Shown: positions 1 through 6,208 of the stretch, piece by piece | How positions within the stretch are numbered: the stretch's first letter is position 1 | Layout of the letters: every line of letters starts with the position of its first letter | Assembly (NCBI GenBank): GCA_031276435.1 | Contig: JAISNB010000209.1 | Coordinates: 1-8,395 of the forward strand | Length of the DNA: 8,395 nt | Reading direction: 5' to 3' | From: Burkholderiaceae bacterium | GTDB taxonomy: Bacteria; Pseudomonadota; Gammaproteobacteria; Burkholderiales; Burkholderiaceae_C | Made by a program: the position numbers and the translations under genes | The notes under the pieces: model-generated | What the model was told of the DNA's origin: nothing | The model's input: only the letters and a program-made list of their open reading frames with translations | Database searches by the model: none

Positions 1-213
1 CCCAAACGGGAAAGACAAGCCCCATTCAGTGTGCTCTTGCCGATGCGCGGCGCGAAAACACGGATGCTTTCAAAAGCAGTGCGTCGTATGTGTCCACGTC
101 CGCGCCGCCAGCCAGCGCAGAAAACGGGCGCATCCGGCAACAACCCAGCACGCGCGGTTGGGCGAATGGGTGCGCGCGCCATGTGCGTTGCGCAAGGGCG
201 TGGCGCAAGCTCC
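1..213. other. Left-edge stretch with no supported gene
   Basis: This stretch lies beyond the terminator of the acyl-CoA dehydrogenase operon. All three plus-strand frames are open from the left edge, but they run through the terminator hairpin and into the antisense of the dehydrogenase, and none has a convincing start. On the minus strand an ATG at 180-182 opens a frame that stays open to the left edge (60 codons), and another ATG at 23-25, preceded by a weak AAGAG, also runs off the edge. Neither has a good ribosome binding site or a recognisable protein motif. It is most likely intergenic DNA, possibly containing the first codons of a gene that lies outside the window. Confidence 0.4.
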
Positions 214-244
214 AAAGAAAAAGCCAGCCCGGCTGGGCTGGCTT
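214..244 (-). terminator. Rho-independent terminator of the etfBA-acyl-CoA dehydrogenase operon
   Basis: Read on the minus strand, a 10-bp perfect stem (221-230 pairing with 235-244, AAGCCAGCCC/GGGCTGGCTT) closes a 4-nt loop and runs directly into a T-rich run, TTTTCTTT, at 221-214. It lies about 70 nt past the stop of the acyl-CoA dehydrogenase and has the full hairpin-plus-U-tract form of an intrinsic terminator for minus-strand transcription. On the plus strand the hairpin has no T run, so it should be one-directional. A second, shorter perfect stem (290-295 with 300-305) sits between this site and the dehydrogenase stop but lacks a T run. Confidence 0.85.
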
Positions 245-314
245 GCGTTGGCAATGGGCGGCAGGCGCTATTGGGGCGCTGGCTGCCGCCGGGCCAGATG
301 GCCCGCCGCGCGCT

Positions 315-2105
315 TTAGAACGCCTGCATGTCCAGCGCCATGACGCTGCCTGCGCCTTGCACGATGGCGTCGCGCACGGCGGGGGCGCGCGTGAGGATGT
401 GCTCGGCGTAAAAGTGCGCCGTGGCGATTTTGGCTTGCATGAATTCGGTTTGCCTGCCGGCCTTGAGTTCGGCCTCGGCCACCAGCAACGCGCGCGCCAG
501 TTGCCAGCCCGCAAACAGGTTGCCGGTGAGCATGAGGTAGGGGACGCTGCCCGCGTAGGCGGCATTGGGGTTGCTTTTGGCGTTGGCGGCCACGAAGTCC
601 ACGGCGTCCAGGAATGCCTTGCGCGCCTGGCCCAGGTGCAGGGCCGTGGATTTGGCGGCGGCGCTGCCGCTGGCGCGCAGTTGCGCTTCGGTTTTTTCGA
701 TTTGCGCGGCCAGCGCCCGGGCGGTTTGGCCGCCGTCGCGCGCGGTTTTGCGCCCGACCAGGTCGTTGGCCTGAATGGCGGTGGTGCCTTCGTAGATGGT
801 GAGGATGCGGGCGTCGCGGTAGTACTGTGCGGCGCCGGTTTCTTCGATGAAGCCCATGCCGCCGTGCACCTGTACGCCCAGGCTGGTGACTTCCAGGCTG
901 ATTTCGGTGCTGTAGCCTTTGACCAGCGGGACGGCGAATTCGTAGAAGGTCTGGTTCTGGCGGCGCACTTCGGCGTCGGGGTGGTGGTGCGCGGCGTCGT
1001 AGGCGGCGGCGGCGGTGAGCGCCAGCGCGCGCGTGCCCTGGGTGAGGGCGCGCATGGTCATGAGCATGCGCCGCACGTCGGGATGGTGGATGATGCTGGC
1101 AGGCCCGGCGACGCTGCCATCGACCGGGCGGCTTTGCACGCGCTCGCGCGCGTAGGCCACGGCTTTCTGGTAGGCGCGCTCGGCAACGGCGATGCCTTGT
1201 ACGCCGACGGCGTAGCGCGCCGCGTTCATCATGATGAACATGTATTCAAGGCCGCGGTTTTCCTCGCCCACAAGGTAGCCCACGGCGCCGCCGTTGTCGC
1301 CCAGTTGCAGGACGGCGGTGGGGCTGGCTTTGATGCCCAGTTTGTGTTCGATGCTGACGCAGTAGACGTCGTTGCGCTCGCCGGGACTGCCGTCGGCTTG
1401 TACCAGGAATTTGGGGACGACGAACAGGCTGATGCCTTTGACGCCTTCGGGCGCGCCCTGTACGCGGGCCAGCACCAGATGCACGATGTTTTCAGCCATG
1501 TCGTGCTCGCCGTAGGTGATGAAGATCTTGGTGCCGAAGATGCGGTAGGTGCCGTCGGGTTTGGGTTCGGCGCGCGAGCGCACCAGCGACAGGTCGGAGC
1601 CGGCTTGCGGCTCGGTCAGGTTCATGGTGCCGGTCCACTGGCCACTGACCAGTTTGGCCAGGTAGGTGGCTTTGAGGGCATCGCTGCCAGCGGTCAGCAG
1701 CGCCTCGATGGCGCCATCGGTCAGCATGGGACACAGGGCAAAACTGACGTTGGCGGAGTTGGCCATTTCGCCGCAGGCGGCTCCGATGGTTTTGGGCAGG
1801 CCCGAGCCGCCAAAGGCCACCGGGTGTTGCAGGCCTTGCCAGCCGCCTTCGGTGAATTTTTGATAGGCCTCTTTGAAGCCTTTGCTGGTGGTGACTTTCT
1901 TGTCAGCCCAGGCCGATGGGGCCACGTCTGCCGGGTGGTTGAGCGGCGCGAGCACTTCCTCGTTGAATTTTGCGCATTCTTCCAGTACGGATTGCGCGGT
2001 TTCCAGCGATGCCTCTTCAAAACCGGGCAGTTTGGCGATTTCTTCCAGTCCGGCCAGGTGTTGCATGTTGAACAACATGTCTTTGACGGGGGCTTGATAG
2101 CTCAT
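315..2105 (-). CDS. Acyl-CoA dehydrogenase, ~600-aa DmdC/FadE-like family
   Basis: This 596-residue flavoenzyme introduces a trans-2 double bond into an acyl-CoA and passes the electrons to ETF. The length fits the long acyl-CoA dehydrogenase family (3-methylmercaptopropionyl-CoA dehydrogenase DmdC and similar FadE-type enzymes), which has an extra N-terminal segment and a C-terminal helical extension compared with ~380-residue enzymes. Visible motifs are MNLTEPQAGSD (161-171, FAD/substrate loop), KIFITYGEHD (193-202), MNAARYAVGVQGIA (293-306), GGMGFIEETG (415-424) and IYEGTTAIQ with the presumed catalytic base Glu439, matching the Glu of the IYEGT motif in medium-chain dehydrogenases. About 150 residues after it form the C-terminal extension. 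The ATG start has AAGGAG (2112-2117) 6 nt upstream. It is the last gene of the etfB-etfA operon, 102 bp after etfA. The family is certain. The substrate (fatty acyl, branched acyl or methylmercaptopropionyl) cannot be read from sequence, and a dmdC name would be over-precise. Confidence 0.95.
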   Translation of the reverse strand: MSYQAPVKDMLFNMQHLAGLEEIAKLPGFEEASLETAQSVLEECAKFNEEVLAPLNHPADVAPSAWADKKVTTSKGFKEAYQKFTEGGWQGLQHPVAFGGSGLPKTIGAACGEMANSANVSFALCPMLTDGAIEALLTAGSDALKATYLAKLVSGQWTGTMNLTEPQAGSDLSLVRSRAEPKPDGTYRIFGTKIFITYGEHDMAENIVHLVLARVQGAPEGVKGISLFVVPKFLVQADGSPGERNDVYCVSIEHKLGIKASPTAVLQLGDNGGAVGYLVGEENRGLEYMFIMMNAARYAVGVQGIAVAERAYQKAVAYARERVQSRPVDGSVAGPASIIHHPDVRRMLMTMRALTQGTRALALTAAAAYDAAHHHPDAEVRRQNQTFYEFAVPLVKGYSTEISLEVTSLGVQVHGGMGFIEETGAAQYYRDARILTIYEGTTAIQANDLVGRKTARDGGQTARALAAQIEKTEAQLRASGSAAAKSTALHLGQARKAFLDAVDFVAANAKSNPNAAYAGSVPYLMLTGNLFAGWQLARALLVAEAELKAGRQTEFMQAKIATAHFYAEHILTRAPAVRDAIVQGAGSVMALDMQAF

Positions 2106-2126
2106 GAAAGTCTCCTTGTCGTAAGA

Positions 2127-2148
2127 CGGGCACCGCGCGCGATGCCCG
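2127..2148 (-). promoter_or_regulatory. Hairpin in the etfA-dehydrogenase spacer, just upstream of the dehydrogenase ribosome site
   Basis: CGGGCA (2127-2132) pairs perfectly with TGCCCG (2143-2148). The enclosed CGCGCGCG can extend the stem after one C/A mismatch. In the minus-strand mRNA it ends about 9 nt before the AAGGAG of the dehydrogenase. Between etfA and this hairpin lie a T-rich run on the minus strand (about 2183-2171, TTTTTTCTTTCTT) and a (GC)5 tract (2161-2170). The hairpin could stabilise, process or attenuate the transcript between etfA and the dehydrogenase. No T run follows the hairpin itself, so it is not a classical terminator. Function is inference only. Confidence 0.3.
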
Positions 2149-2207
2149 GGATGAATGACTGCGCGCGCGCAAGAAAGAAAAAACCGGGGGCGGGAGCGCG
2201 TCGCGTT

Positions 2208-3140
2208 TTACAGCGCCTTTGCCAGCTCCGGGACGGCCTGGAACAGGTCGGCCACCAGGCCGTAGTCGGCCACGGAGAAGATGGGGGCTTCCTCGTCTTT
2301 GTTGATGGCGACGATGACTTTGCTGTCTTTCATGCCGGCCAGGTGCTGGATGGCGCCCGAGATGCCGCAGGCAATGTACAGTTGCGGCGCGACGATTTTG
2401 CCGGTTTGGCCCACTTGCAAGTCGTTGTGCGCGTAGCCCGCGTCGACGGCGGCGCGGCTGGCGCCAATGGCCGCGCCCAGTTTGTCGGCCAGCGGGGTAA
2501 GTACTTCGAGGAATTTTTCTTCGCTGCCCAAGCCGCGCCCGCCCGAGACGATGATTTTGGCGGCGGTGAGTTCGGGACGGTCGTTCTTGGCAAATTCGCT
2601 GCCCACATACGCGCTTTTGCCGTCGCCAAGCGTGGCGGGCACGGTCTCGACAGCAGCCGCCCCGCCCGTGGTGGCGGCGGCGTCAAAGGCCGTGGTGCGC
2701 ACGGTGATGACTTTGGCGGCGTCGGCGCTTTGTACGGTGGCAATGGCGTTGCCCGCGTAGAAGGGGCGCTCGAAGGTGTCGGGGCTGATGACTTTGGTGA
2801 TGTCGCTGATTTGCGCCACGTCCAGTTTGGCGGCCACGCGGGGCGCCACGTTTTTGCCGCCGGAGGTCGAGGCAAACAGGATGTGGGTGTAGGCCGGGGC
2901 CACGGCCAGCACCTGCGCGGCCAGGTTTTCGGCCAGGCCGTGCGCGAAGCCTTCGGATTCGGCGTGCAAAACCTTGGTAACGCCAGCAATTTGCGCGGCG
3001 GCCGCGGCGGCGGCGCTGGCGCCGTGGCCTGCCACCAGGACGTGGACGTCGCCGCCCAGGGCCAGGGCGGCGGTGATGGTGTTGAGCGTCGCGGCCCGGA
3101 TGGCGGCGTTGTCGTGCTCGGCAATAACGAGTGCGGTCAT
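2208..3140 (-). CDS. etfA: Electron transfer flavoprotein alpha subunit
   Basis: The large subunit of the soluble cytoplasmic ETF heterodimer (310 aa, normal length) carries the redox-active FAD, which accepts electrons from acyl-CoA dehydrogenases and delivers them to ETF:quinone oxidoreductase. The N-terminal domain (about 1-185) has an alanine-rich stretch at 41-49. The C-terminal FAD domain shows SGGRGLGS (199-206), GASRAAVDAGY (226-236), QVGQTGKIVAPQLYIACG (242-259) and the family signature around ISGAIQHLAGMKDS (260-273), followed by VIVAINKDEEAPIF (275-288). These are the FAD-contacting segments known in this family. The ATG start has AAGGAG (3151-3156) 10 nt upstream. It follows etfB after a 59-bp spacer on the same strand and precedes the acyl-CoA dehydrogenase, an arrangement that suggests co-expression of the acceptor with its donor. 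All expected motifs are present. Confidence 0.98.
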   Translation of the reverse strand: MTALVIAEHDNAAIRAATLNTITAALALGGDVHVLVAGHGASAAAAAAAQIAGVTKVLHAESEGFAHGLAENLAAQVLAVAPAYTHILFASTSGGKNVAPRVAAKLDVAQISDITKVISPDTFERPFYAGNAIATVQSADAAKVITVRTTAFDAAATTGGAAAVETVPATLGDGKSAYVGSEFAKNDRPELTAAKIIVSGGRGLGSEEKFLEVLTPLADKLGAAIGASRAAVDAGYAHNDLQVGQTGKIVAPQLYIACGISGAIQHLAGMKDSKVIVAINKDEEAPIFSVADYGLVADLFQAVPELAKAL

Positions 3141-3164
3141 GGTCTTGTATCTCCTTGTGATGCG

Positions 3165-3184
3165 GTGTGTGTGCTGCTGCTGCT
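3165..3184. repeat. Short simple repeats in the etfB-etfA spacer
   Basis: The 59-bp spacer between etfB and etfA contains (GT)4 at 3165-3172 directly followed by (GCT)4 at 3173-3184. On the coding (minus) strand this reads as AGC and AC repeats just upstream of the etfA ribosome site. Such tracts can change length by slippage and so alter spacing in the intercistronic mRNA, but they are short and no function is shown. Confidence 0.5.
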
Positions 3185-3199
3185 GTGGCCCGGGCGGGG

Positions 3200-3949
3200 T
3201 CAGATGACCTTGGCTTCGTTTCTGAGCTTGTCCACCAGGGCGGCCACGTCGGGCACCTTGACACCGGCGCTGCGCTTGGGCGGCTCGCTGACCTTGAGGG
3301 TTTTCAGGCGCTGCGTCACATCGACGCCAAGATCGGCTGGCTTGAGGGTTTCAAGCGGTTTTTTCTTGGCTTTCATGATGTTGGGCAGCGTGACGTAGCG
3401 CGGCTCGTTCAGGCGCAGGTCGGTGGTGATGACCGCGGGCAGGACGACTTCCAGCGTTTCCAGGCCGCCGTCGATCTCGCGCGTGACTCTGGCTTTGCCA
3501 TCGGCAATTTGCACCGCGCTGGCAAAGGTGGCTTGCGGCAGGTTGGCCAGCGCGGCCAGCATTTGCCCGGTCTGGTTGGCGTCGTCGTCGATGGCCTGTT
3601 TGCCCAGGATGATCAGATCGGGCTTTTCCTTGTCGACCAGCGCCTTGAGCAGCTTGGCCACAGCCAGCGGCTGCAACTGGACGTCGGTTTCCAGCAAAAT
3701 GCCCCGGTCGGCGCCAATGGCCATGGCGGTGCGCAGGGTTTCCTGGCATTGCGCCACGCCGCAGGAGACTGCGACGATTTCGGTGACGACGCCTTTTTCC
3801 TTGAGGCGGACGGCTTCTTCTACCGCAATCTCGTCAAAGGGATTCATGCTCATCTTGACATTGGCAATGTCAACGTCGGTTTGATCGCTTTTGACGCGCA
3901 CCTTGACGTTGTAGTCCACCACACGCTTGACGGCCACGAGTGCTTTCAT
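3200..3949 (-). CDS. etfB: Electron transfer flavoprotein beta subunit
   Basis: The small ETF subunit (249 aa, typical length) binds structural AMP and carries the loop that docks onto acyl-CoA dehydrogenases. It begins MKALVAVKRVVDYNVKVRVK. The nucleotide-binding regions are visible at SCGVAQCQETLRTAMAIGADR (around 62-82) and LGKQAIDDDANQTGQM (115-130). The family signature spans about 155-197 and includes VTREIDGGLETLE, TTDLRLNEPRY and TLPNIMKAKKKPL. The LNEPRY-LPNIMKAKKK stretch is the known recognition loop in ETF beta. The ATG start at 3949 has an AGGAG (3958-3962) 8 nt upstream. It is the first gene of the minus-strand operon, with a TATAAT element about 52 nt upstream. It reads away from the MoxR gene across a 277-bp divergent spacer. 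Confidence 0.98.
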   Translation of the reverse strand: MKALVAVKRVVDYNVKVRVKSDQTDVDIANVKMSMNPFDEIAVEEAVRLKEKGVVTEIVAVSCGVAQCQETLRTAMAIGADRGILLETDVQLQPLAVAKLLKALVDKEKPDLIILGKQAIDDDANQTGQMLAALANLPQATFASAVQIADGKARVTREIDGGLETLEVVLPAVITTDLRLNEPRYVTLPNIMKAKKKPLETLKPADLGVDVTQRLKTLKVSEPPKRSAGVKVPDVAALVDKLRNEAKVI

Positions 3950-4001
3950 ACTTGTCTCTCCTGGTTACAAAACTCGCTTGGGCTGGCGCCCTTGCCAATT
4001 G

Positions 4002-4007
4002 ATTATA
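4002..4007 (-). promoter_or_regulatory. Predicted -10 element of the etfBA-dehydrogenase operon
   Basis: The minus strand reads TCTATAATC, a perfect sigma-70 TATAAT. It lies 52 bp upstream of the etfB ATG, which would give a 5' UTR of about 45 nt. Perfect TATAAT is rare by chance in DNA this GC-rich. The matching -35 region (about 4025-4031, CAAAAG or GCAAAA at 17-18 nt spacing) is a poor match to TTGACA, which suggests either a weak promoter or help from an activator. No comparable promoter could be assigned for the divergent moxR gene. Confidence 0.55.
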
Positions 4008-4041
4008 GACACCGGGCTTGCGGGCTTTTGCGCGCCTTGCG

Positions 4042-4067
4042 CGGGCCATGACGGCGGGTTTGGCCCG
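4042..4067. repeat. Inverted repeat in the etfB/moxR divergent spacer, possible operator
   Basis: CGGGCCA (4042-4048) and TGGCCCG (4061-4067) form a perfect 7-bp inverted repeat with 12 bp between the arms. Its centre lies about 50 bp upstream of the TATAAT of the etfB promoter, on the side where an activator could sit, and about 170 bp upstream of moxR. Two copies of CCCGGC follow in direct orientation near 4064-4079. It could be a regulator site or simply a product of GC-rich composition. I cannot assign a regulator. Confidence 0.3.
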
Positions 4068-4226
4068 GCGTTGCCCGGCATGGCTGGCCTGCGCGCCGCG
4101 GCCCGCGCGAGTGGTGCTGGCGCGCCCATGCGGTGTTGTGTTTTGGCGTGAAATGGCCTGTTTTGCCCACAGTTTGTCCGCCGGTTTTCGACCCGGGCGA
4201 AAAAAATAGGATAAGGTCACGCCTGT

Positions 4227-5147
4227 ATGAACGTTCTGCAAAAAATCCAATCCGTTTTGCGCCAACTCAACACCGTGATGGCTGGCAAACCCCTACAGGT
4301 TCAGGACAGCGTGGTTTGCCTGCTGGCTGGCGGTCATTTGCTGATCGAAGACGTTCCGGGCGTGGGCAAAACCACGCTGGCGCACGCGCTGGCGCGCACT
4401 TTCGGACTGCAATTTTCGCGCGTCCAGTTCACCGCCGATCTGATGCCCAGCGACCTGTCGGGCATTTCCGTGTACGACCGGGGGCAGGAGCGTTTCGTGT
4501 TTCACCCGGGGCCGGTTTTCGCGCAGGTGTTGCTGGCCGACGAGATCAACCGGGCCAGCCCCAAGACGCAAAGCGCGCTGCTCGAAGCCATGGAAGAGAA
4601 ACAGGTCTCGGTGGAAGGCGCCACGCGGCCTCTGCCCAGTCCTTTTTTTGTGATTGCCACGCAGAACCCGCACGACCAGTTGGGCACTTACCAGTTGCCG
4701 GAGTCGCAGCTCGACCGCTTTCTGATGTGCATCTCGCTGGGCTATCCCGAGCGCGCGGCCGAGCGCGCGCTGCTTGCGGGCAATGGTCGGCGCGACATTG
4801 TGCAGCGCCTGACTCCCGCGCTTGGCGCGGGCGAGTTCGCGCAGTTGCAGGCCGCCGTGGAGAAGGTGCATGTGTCTGACCCGCTGCTGGACTACGTGCA
4901 GGATCTGGTGGCAACCACGCGCTCGGGCCGCTGGTTTCTGCAAGGGCTGTCGCCGCGCGCGGCCATCGCGCTGATGCGCGCCGCGCGCGCGCAGGCGCTG
5001 GTGGCAGGGCGCGACTACGCCGCGCCTGATGACGTGCAGGCCATCTTGCCGCAATGCCTGGCCCATCGCCTGATTCCGGTCAACGACGCGGGGCGCGGCG
5101 CCATCGAACAGGTGCGCGCCATGATCGACGCCGTGCCGCTGCGCTGA
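4227..5147 (+). CDS. MoxR-family AAA+ ATPase
   Basis: This cytoplasmic 306-residue ATPase is likely chaperone-like and acts on partner proteins encoded next to it. Walker A is DVPGVGKT (42-49, Lys48), Walker B is VLLADEIN (101-108, Asp105/Glu106), sensor 1 is ATQNP (144-148) and the arginine finger region is QLDRF (Arg164). The sensor 2 region is LSPRA (Arg244) in the C-terminal helical lid, followed by the typical YAAPDDVQAILPQCLAHRL segment. No extra domains are present, so it is a minimal MoxR proper and not a RavA-type protein. The ATG start is supported by an AGGATAAGG purine stretch (4208-4216) 10 nt upstream, directly after a run of seven A (4200-4206). It is the first gene of a plus-strand operon with the DUF58 protein and transglutaminase, the context known for the MRP-type MoxR group. 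The exact client is unknown. Family assignment is firm; no confident promoter was found. Confidence 0.96.
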   Translation: MNVLQKIQSVLRQLNTVMAGKPLQVQDSVVCLLAGGHLLIEDVPGVGKTTLAHALARTFGLQFSRVQFTADLMPSDLSGISVYDRGQERFVFHPGPVFAQVLLADEINRASPKTQSALLEAMEEKQVSVEGATRPLPSPFFVIATQNPHDQLGTYQLPESQLDRFLMCISLGYPERAAERALLAGNGRRDIVQRLTPALGAGEFAQLQAAVEKVHVSDPLLDYVQDLVATTRSGRWFLQGLSPRAAIALMRAARAQALVAGRDYAAPDDVQAILPQCLAHRLIPVNDAGRGAIEQVRAMIDAVPLR

Positions 5148-5188
5148 TGCGCCGCCCGATGAGTGCCACCCCCCTGCCCGCTGGCTGA
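5147..5188 (+). promoter_or_regulatory. 13-codon in-frame leader between moxR and the DUF58 gene
   Basis: An ATG at 5147-5149 overlaps the moxR stop (TGATG) and opens MRRPMSATPLPAG, which ends at TGA 5186-5188. The frame is the same as the DUF58 gene, whose GTG start follows 3 nt later at 5192. There is no Shine-Dalgarno before the ATG or the GTG. Two readings fit. Either this is a coupling peptide that hands ribosomes from moxR to DUF58 by termination and re-initiation, or DUF58 once began at 5147 or 5159 and a stop arose at 5186 (or is a sequencing error). An 8-nt direct repeat, TGAGTGCC, occurs at the internal ATG (5160-5167) and at the GTG (5193-5200), as if the start region had been duplicated. 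Confidence 0.4.
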
Positions 5189-5191
5189 ACC

Positions 5192-6208
5192 GTGAGTGCC
5201 GCCACCGCCCCGAAAAGCGTCGCAACAAGCGCCGCCGCAAAACCTGCCGCCAAGGCTGCGGCCTGGTGGCAATGGCGCCAGCGCATGCGCAACTGGTGGC
5301 TGCTGCGTCACAAGCCCACAAACGTGACCACGCTGACGCGGCGCAACGTCTACATCCTGCCGACCGGGGTTGGCTGGCTGCTGGCCATGACGCTGCTCGT
5401 GCTGCTGATCGCTTCCATCAATTACCAGCTCAACCTGGGTTATTTGCTGACCTTTTTACTGACTGGCTGCGCCGTTGTCGGCATGGTGGTCAGCCACGAA
5501 ACCCTGCGCGGATTGACCCTGCATCTGGCAACCCCGGCCAGCGTTTTCCTGGGGCAAATGGCCACGGCCGATGTGTTGCTCACCAACCCGGGCCGCCGCC
5601 CGCGCTACGCCATTGGCCTGGCGCTGCTGGGCAGCGCGCAGTGGGCCTATGCCGATGTGCCCAGGCAGGGCGAGGCGCGCGTTCAGGTGCGTTTCCAACC
5701 CGCGTGGCGCGGCCTGCAAACCGTGCCGCCACTGGTGGCGGAGACGCGCTTTCCGCTGGGCACTTTCCGGGTGTGGACCATCTGGCGGCCCAGCATGCAG
5801 GTGCTGGTTTTTCCAAGGCCCGAGGATTCGCCGCCGCCCCTGCCGCCGGGCGAGCCGCACGCGGGCCGCGGCATGTCAGGCTCGGCGCGGGCAACCGACG
5901 AATTCGACGGCGTGCGCGCCTGGCGCCAGGGCGATCCCATGAAGTGGGTGGTGTGGAAAAAATTCGCCAAGACGGGGGCCTTGGTCAGTCGCGACGCGCA
6001 ACAGGCCCAGCGTTTCGAGTTGTGGCTCGATTACGCGCGCACGGGTGCCGCCCACCCCGAAGCGCGCATTTCACGCCTGACGGCGTGGGTGCTGGCCGCC
6101 GATGCGCAAAACATGGACTGGGGCCTGCGCCTGCCCGGCCTGAGCATCGCCCCCGGCAGCGGCCCCGCGCACCGCATGCGTTGCCTGGAGGCGCTGGCGC
6201 TATGCTGA
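5192..6208 (+). CDS. DUF58 domain membrane protein
   Basis: This 338-residue membrane protein is of the DUF58 family, commonly encoded beside MoxR ATPases. The N-terminal 50 residues are Ala/Lys/Trp-rich and basic, so probably cytosolic. Two membrane segments follow (about 57-75 and 82-101) with a very short loop between them, placing the rest of the protein back in the cytosol, where MoxR could reach it. The segment ETRFPLGTFRVW (184-195) and the core EFDGVRAWRQGDPMKW (237-252), continuing to KTGALVSRD (260-268), match the conserved DUF58 pattern of a GD motif followed by a basic W/K-rich strand. A proline-rich linker (211-222) separates them. The start is taken as GTG 5192 because an in-frame TGA lies just upstream. 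It has no Shine-Dalgarno, so translation is probably coupled. ATG at residue 32 (5285) is an alternative. Its last 7 bp overlap the next gene. Biochemical function is unknown for the family. Confidence 0.93.
   Translation: MSAATAPKSVATSAAAKPAAKAAAWWQWRQRMRNWWLLRHKPTNVTTLTRRNVYILPTGVGWLLAMTLLVLLIASINYQLNLGYLLTFLLTGCAVVGMVVSHETLRGLTLHLATPASVFLGQMATADVLLTNPGRRPRYAIGLALLGSAQWAYADVPRQGEARVQVRFQPAWRGLQTVPPLVAETRFPLGTFRVWTIWRPSMQVLVFPRPEDSPPPLPPGEPHAGRGMSGSARATDEFDGVRAWRQGDPMKWVVWKKFAKTGALVSRDAQQAQRFELWLDYARTGAAHPEARISRLTAWVLAADAQNMDWGLRLPGLSIAPGSGPAHRMRCLEALALC

Noticed and set aside
290..305. Hairpin CGGGCC/GGCCCG just past the dehydrogenase stop as a second terminator.
   Set aside because: The stem is perfect but only 6 bp and no T run follows on the minus strand; the hairpin at 214-244 is the clear terminator.
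26..565. A 179-codon minus-strand frame overlapping the end of the dehydrogenase.
   Set aside because: Most of it lies inside the dehydrogenase gene in another frame, it runs through the terminator hairpin, and the product is Arg/Pro/Ser-rich.
3..3398. A plus-strand frame open for more than 3.3 kb, antisense to the dehydrogenase, etfA and part of etfB and running through both spacers (about 1,100 codons from ATG 90).
   Set aside because: The product is Gly/Ala/Val/His/Phe-rich with no recognisable domain, has no ribosome site, and lies opposite three certain genes. In GC-rich DNA with G/C-ending codons, the opposite strand often lacks stops.
4207..4212. TAGGAT upstream of moxR as a possible -10 element.
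   Set aside because: Transcription would start after the AGGATAAGG ribosome site, and there is no fitting -35, so it is better read as part of the ribosome binding region.
3870..4265. A 131-codon minus-strand frame across the etfB/moxR spacer.
   Set aside because: It overlaps the starts of both certain genes in other frames, is Arg/Ala/Gln-rich, and has no ribosome site; it is a chance open frame over the promoter region.
5266..6201. Upstream extension of the transglutaminase frame by 312 codons, which would give a 990-residue protein.
   Set aside because: It overlaps the DUF58 gene in another frame and is Ala/Arg/Gly/Pro-rich without motifs. The start at 6202 has a good ribosome site and leads straight into the first membrane helix at the length usual for the family.
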